This document shows, piece after piece, positions 61,669 through 64,000 of a stretch of DNA of 64,000 nucleotides (positions within the stretch are counted from its first letter, which is position 1; each line of letters begins with the position of its first letter). The notes under the pieces are model-generated. The model made no database searches. It was given only the letters and a program-made list of their open reading frames with translations, and had not been told where the DNA came from. The position numbers were made by a program, and so were the translations under genes. This DNA comes from Kallipyga massiliensis ph2 (GTDB taxonomy: Bacteria > Bacillota > Clostridia > Tissierellales > Peptoniphilaceae): positions 1,193,443 to 1,257,442 of the forward strand of contig NZ_HE978585.1 of assembly GCF_000311985.1 (NCBI RefSeq). Reading direction: 5' to 3'.

Positions 61669-63564
61669 CTACTTATTCCTTAAGAAGCGGTTTTCCAAGT
61701 CTCTTTTGGTCCTCACGATGACGGTAGGACGGCCATGAGGGCAGGTCAAGGGATAGGCACAGGAGCGAAGGGCTTGGTAGAGAGCCTCCACTTCCTGGGG
61801 ATGGAGACTATCCCCCTGCTTGACTGAAGCCTTGCAGGCCTTCATGGCCATCCGATCAAGCATATCCTCATGTCTTCTCCATTCCTGTGGGATATCCATG
61901 TCAAGGAGGTCTAAAAATACCCGGTCATCCCTGGGGCTCTTAAATAAAAGGGGAATTTCCCTCAAAAGAAGGGTCTTTTCGCCGAAGAGGTCGAAGCGGT
62001 AGCCCATCTCTTCCAGGGCCCTCCTTCGCTCTTCCAAACCGTTAAGCTGGAGGTCGTTGAGCTCCAGGGTCAAGGGCTCAAGAAGAAGCTGGACATGGGG
62101 CTTGGATTCCTTCATCTCCCGGCAGAAGCGTTCATAATTAACCCTTTCATGGGCCGCATGCTGGTCCATATAAAAGACTTTATCCCTCCCCCGGTCCTCC
62201 AAAAGGATATAGGTCTTGAACAGGATACCCACAAAGACCAGGTCATCATAGGGAGGAAGGGGGGAATCCTCTTTTTCCTCCCGGTCCTCATCCACCGGAT
62301 TTCTCCTATTGATTGAAGAGAAAAAGTCCAGGACTTCCCCTTCATCCTCAAAGACTTCCAATGCCTCCTCATCGAAAGCCTCCAAATCAGATTCTCCCTT
62401 CTCGGAAAGCGCCGGATCCGGTCCAAAGTCGGGACCATAGGGCCGGTCCATTTCTCCCAGACTTGGGGCTCCCTTATCCGACCAGGCATAGGAGGAGACG
62501 ATCTCCTTATAGGCGTCTTCGGAAGACAGGTCCCGAAAGAGGCCCTGGCGACTCGTCTGATCCTTCCCGTCAGGAAGAGAGGGCTTATGAGCAAGCGCTC
62601 GGGAAACCAGTTCTTTTAAAAGGTCCAAAAGCTCATCCGGAAAATCATAGGTAATCTTCTGCTTATTGGGATGGATATTGACTTCCAAGTTCCTGGCCTC
62701 GGTTTCAACAAAAATCTGATAGGCCGGAAAACGCCCGTTTGGGATGATGGACTTGAACAACCCCTCCATCTCATCCTGGATCCGGTCATCCAAAATATAG
62801 CGGCCATTGATATAGAGGAATTCCATCTGCCGGTTCCCCCGGTAAAAGGTGTTATTTCCGATTCGACCTCTTACCCTAAAGTGGGGGCTCTCCCCCTCGA
62901 TGGGCAAAAGAGCATCAAAATAGGAACTTCCGAAAAGAACCAGGAGGTTTTCGTCCAGGGACCGGTCCTTGTGGGTCTGAAAAATCCTCTTGGTGTCACG
63001 AGTGAAGCGAATGGAAATCTTGGGGTTGCCGACGGCAAAGGCATACATGAGGCGGGAAATTTTATTCCCTTCTGCCTTGTCCGATTTCATGAATTTCTTA
63101 CGAACAGGAAGGGAGTAGAAAAGATCTTCGACCACCAATTGGGTACCCACAGACATGGCTATGGGGTTGACTTCTTTGAGATTTCCCTCTTTAAAGGTGA
63201 ATTCATAGCCGGAAGACTGGTCGGCCGTCCTTGTCCGACAGGTTACCTGGGCAACGGACAGGATGGAAGCCAGGGCCTCGCCACGGAATCCGAGGCTCAG
63301 GGTCTGGTAGAGATCCTCAAAATCCCTGATCTTGGAGGTAGCGTGTCGTTCGAAGGCCAAGGGAACCTGGTCCTTGGGAATCCCGGACCCGTTGTCGGTA
63401 ATGACGATCTTCGTCTTTCCCCCGTCAAGAATCTCCACAGAAATATCGTCTGCTCCGGCATCAATGGCGTTTTCAACAGCCTCCTTCACCACCGAAAGAG
63501 GGCCTTCAATGACTTCACCGGCAGCAATTTTCTCTATCGTTTTTCCATCTAAGCGCTGGATCAT
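61669..63564 (-). CDS. mutL: DNA mismatch repair protein MutL
   Basis: MutL couples mismatch recognition by MutS to strand cutting. The 631-residue protein has the N-terminal GHKL ATPase with EAVENAIDAGADDI, DNGSGIPKDQ and RHATSKI..FEDL (near 30-90), GFRGEALASILSVA near 93, and the C-terminal domain with the endonuclease motif YMDQHAAHERVNYERF near 455, so it belongs to the nicking type found in bacteria without MutH. The central linker (about 345-435) is acidic. Its ATG overlaps the mutS stop by 4 nt. Confidence 0.97.
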   Translation of the reverse strand: MIQRLDGKTIEKIAAGEVIEGPLSVVKEAVENAIDAGADDISVEILDGGKTKIVITDNGSGIPKDQVPLAFERHATSKIRDFEDLYQTLSLGFRGEALASILSVAQVTCRTRTADQSSGYEFTFKEGNLKEVNPIAMSVGTQLVVEDLFYSLPVRKKFMKSDKAEGNKISRLMYAFAVGNPKISIRFTRDTKRIFQTHKDRSLDENLLVLFGSSYFDALLPIEGESPHFRVRGRIGNNTFYRGNRQMEFLYINGRYILDDRIQDEMEGLFKSIIPNGRFPAYQIFVETEARNLEVNIHPNKQKITYDFPDELLDLLKELVSRALAHKPSLPDGKDQTSRQGLFRDLSSEDAYKEIVSSYAWSDKGAPSLGEMDRPYGPDFGPDPALSEKGESDLEAFDEEALEVFEDEGEVLDFFSSINRRNPVDEDREEKEDSPLPPYDDLVFVGILFKTYILLEDRGRDKVFYMDQHAAHERVNYERFCREMKESKPHVQLLLEPLTLELNDLQLNGLEERRRALEEMGYRFDLFGEKTLLLREIPLLFKSPRDDRVFLDLLDMDIPQEWRRHEDMLDRMAMKACKASVKQGDSLHPQEVEALYQALRSCAYPLTCPHGRPTVIVRTKRDLENRFLRNK

Positions 63565-64000
63565 CGGTCATCCTCCTCAATCATCTCCTGGGCTTGCCGG
63601 ATGAAACCGTCCAAAGTCGTCAGGGCCTGGACCGGAGAAAGGGCATTAACATCGATCCGGGCCATTTCTTCAAGGAGGGCCCTTCGACGGAAGTCGGAAA
63701 AATCCTCCTGGTGGTCACTGGCCTTGGGAGTCTCTTTAACAAAAGACAGGTCATTAATGGCATCAATATTGGATAGGATGTAGTTGGCCCGGACCAGGAT
63801 TTCCCCAGGTAAGCCGGAAAGTTTGGCCACCTCGATCCCGTAGGACCGGTCCGTCATCCCTTCAACCACCTTCCGGAGGAAGATCAGCTGTCCATCCTCC
63901 TCTTTGATATCCACCTTCCGGTTGCTGATGGAATTCTTCTTCCCCGCTAAACTCGTAAGCTCGTGATAATGGGTAGCGAAGAGGGTCTTGGGCCTCTGAT
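63561..64000 (-). CDS. mutS: DNA mismatch repair protein MutS, C-terminal part
   Basis: The gene runs off the right edge; only about 146 C-terminal residues are visible. They include RPKTLFATHYHELTSLAGK, a core MutS ATPase segment, then IFLRKVVEGMTDRSYGIEVA with KLSGLPGEILVRANYIL. The remainder forms the helical C-terminus with FIRQAQEMIEEDD. The stop overlaps the mutL start by 4 nt, so MutS and MutL are translationally coupled as first genes of the mutS-mutL-miaA-ynbB operon. Confidence 0.96.
   Translation of the reverse strand, partial: QRPKTLFATHYHELTSLAGKKNSISNRKVDIKEEDGQLIFLRKVVEGMTDRSYGIEVAKLSGLPGEILVRANYILSNIDAINDLSFVKETPKASDHQEDFSDFRRRALLEEMARIDVNALSPVQALTTLDGFIRQAQEMIEEDDR

Noticed and set aside
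1-64000. CRISPR array, insertion sequence, prophage or defence system
   Set aside because: I saw no regularly spaced repeats, transposase, cas, phage or restriction genes; the window is almost all core genes.

Overview
This window is a housekeeping stretch of a Gram-positive (Bacillota) chromosome. The evidence is PolC-type DNA polymerase III, RNase Y, RbgA, YlxM, RnpM/YlxR, DprA, a YneA-like SOS protein, strong AGGAGG-type ribosome binding sites and intrinsic terminators. The gene order of the first 43.6 kb follows the classical Bacillus/Clostridium order from plsX to rny. The flagellar/chemotaxis block (normally between topA and rpsB) and the sporulation genes (normally near ftsK and after rny) are not in their usual places, and no respiratory genes are seen. 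I infer a non-motile, non-sporulating anaerobe, perhaps a Tissierellia/Peptoniphilaceae-like clostridial lineage; the exact taxon cannot be fixed from the sequence alone.

Layout: positions 1-45042 are all on the + strand. They begin with the tail of rpmF, then plsX-rnc-smc-ftsY (phospholipid start, RNA processing, chromosome condensation, SRP receptor); ylxM-ffh-rpsP-khpA-rimM-trmD-rplS (SRP and ribosome maturation); rbgA-rnhB-yraN-dprA-topA; rpsB-tsf; pyrH-frr-uppS-cdsA; rseP-ispG-polC; rimP-nusA-rnpM-infB-rbfA-nrnA-truB-ribF; rpsO; a lipid kinase; pnp; ftsK-pgsA; recA-rny; and brnQ. Many genes overlap by 1-23 nt, so they are probably translationally coupled.

From 45039 on, most genes are on the - strand: glnS-yfhO-zinc-ribbon membrane protein; a moxR-DUF58-transglutaminase operon; a split ThrE-type exporter followed by a free-standing FakA-middle-domain protein; alanine dehydrogenase; a LysM/YneA-like protein under two SOS boxes; and mutS-mutL-miaA-ynbB. 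Exceptions on the + strand are a XerC/D-type recombinase and a tRNA-Leu(CAG).

No prophage, insertion sequence, CRISPR array or defence island is visible. The most interesting signals are regulatory. (1) A promoter for a YneA-like division inhibitor has one palindromic SOS box in its -35/-10 spacer and a second before the RBS. (2) A promoter followed at once by an intrinsic terminator lies in front of rimP-nusA. (3) Acidic tails occur on S16, S2 and NusA, with an identical eight-residue stretch in S2 and NusA. (4) A promoter is embedded in a terminator stem before ylxM-ffh. (5) Two convergent gene pairs have overlapping stop codons and candidate + strand terminators lying far inside or beyond the opposing gene. 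(6) An extended -10 motif TGGTAnAAT recurs.
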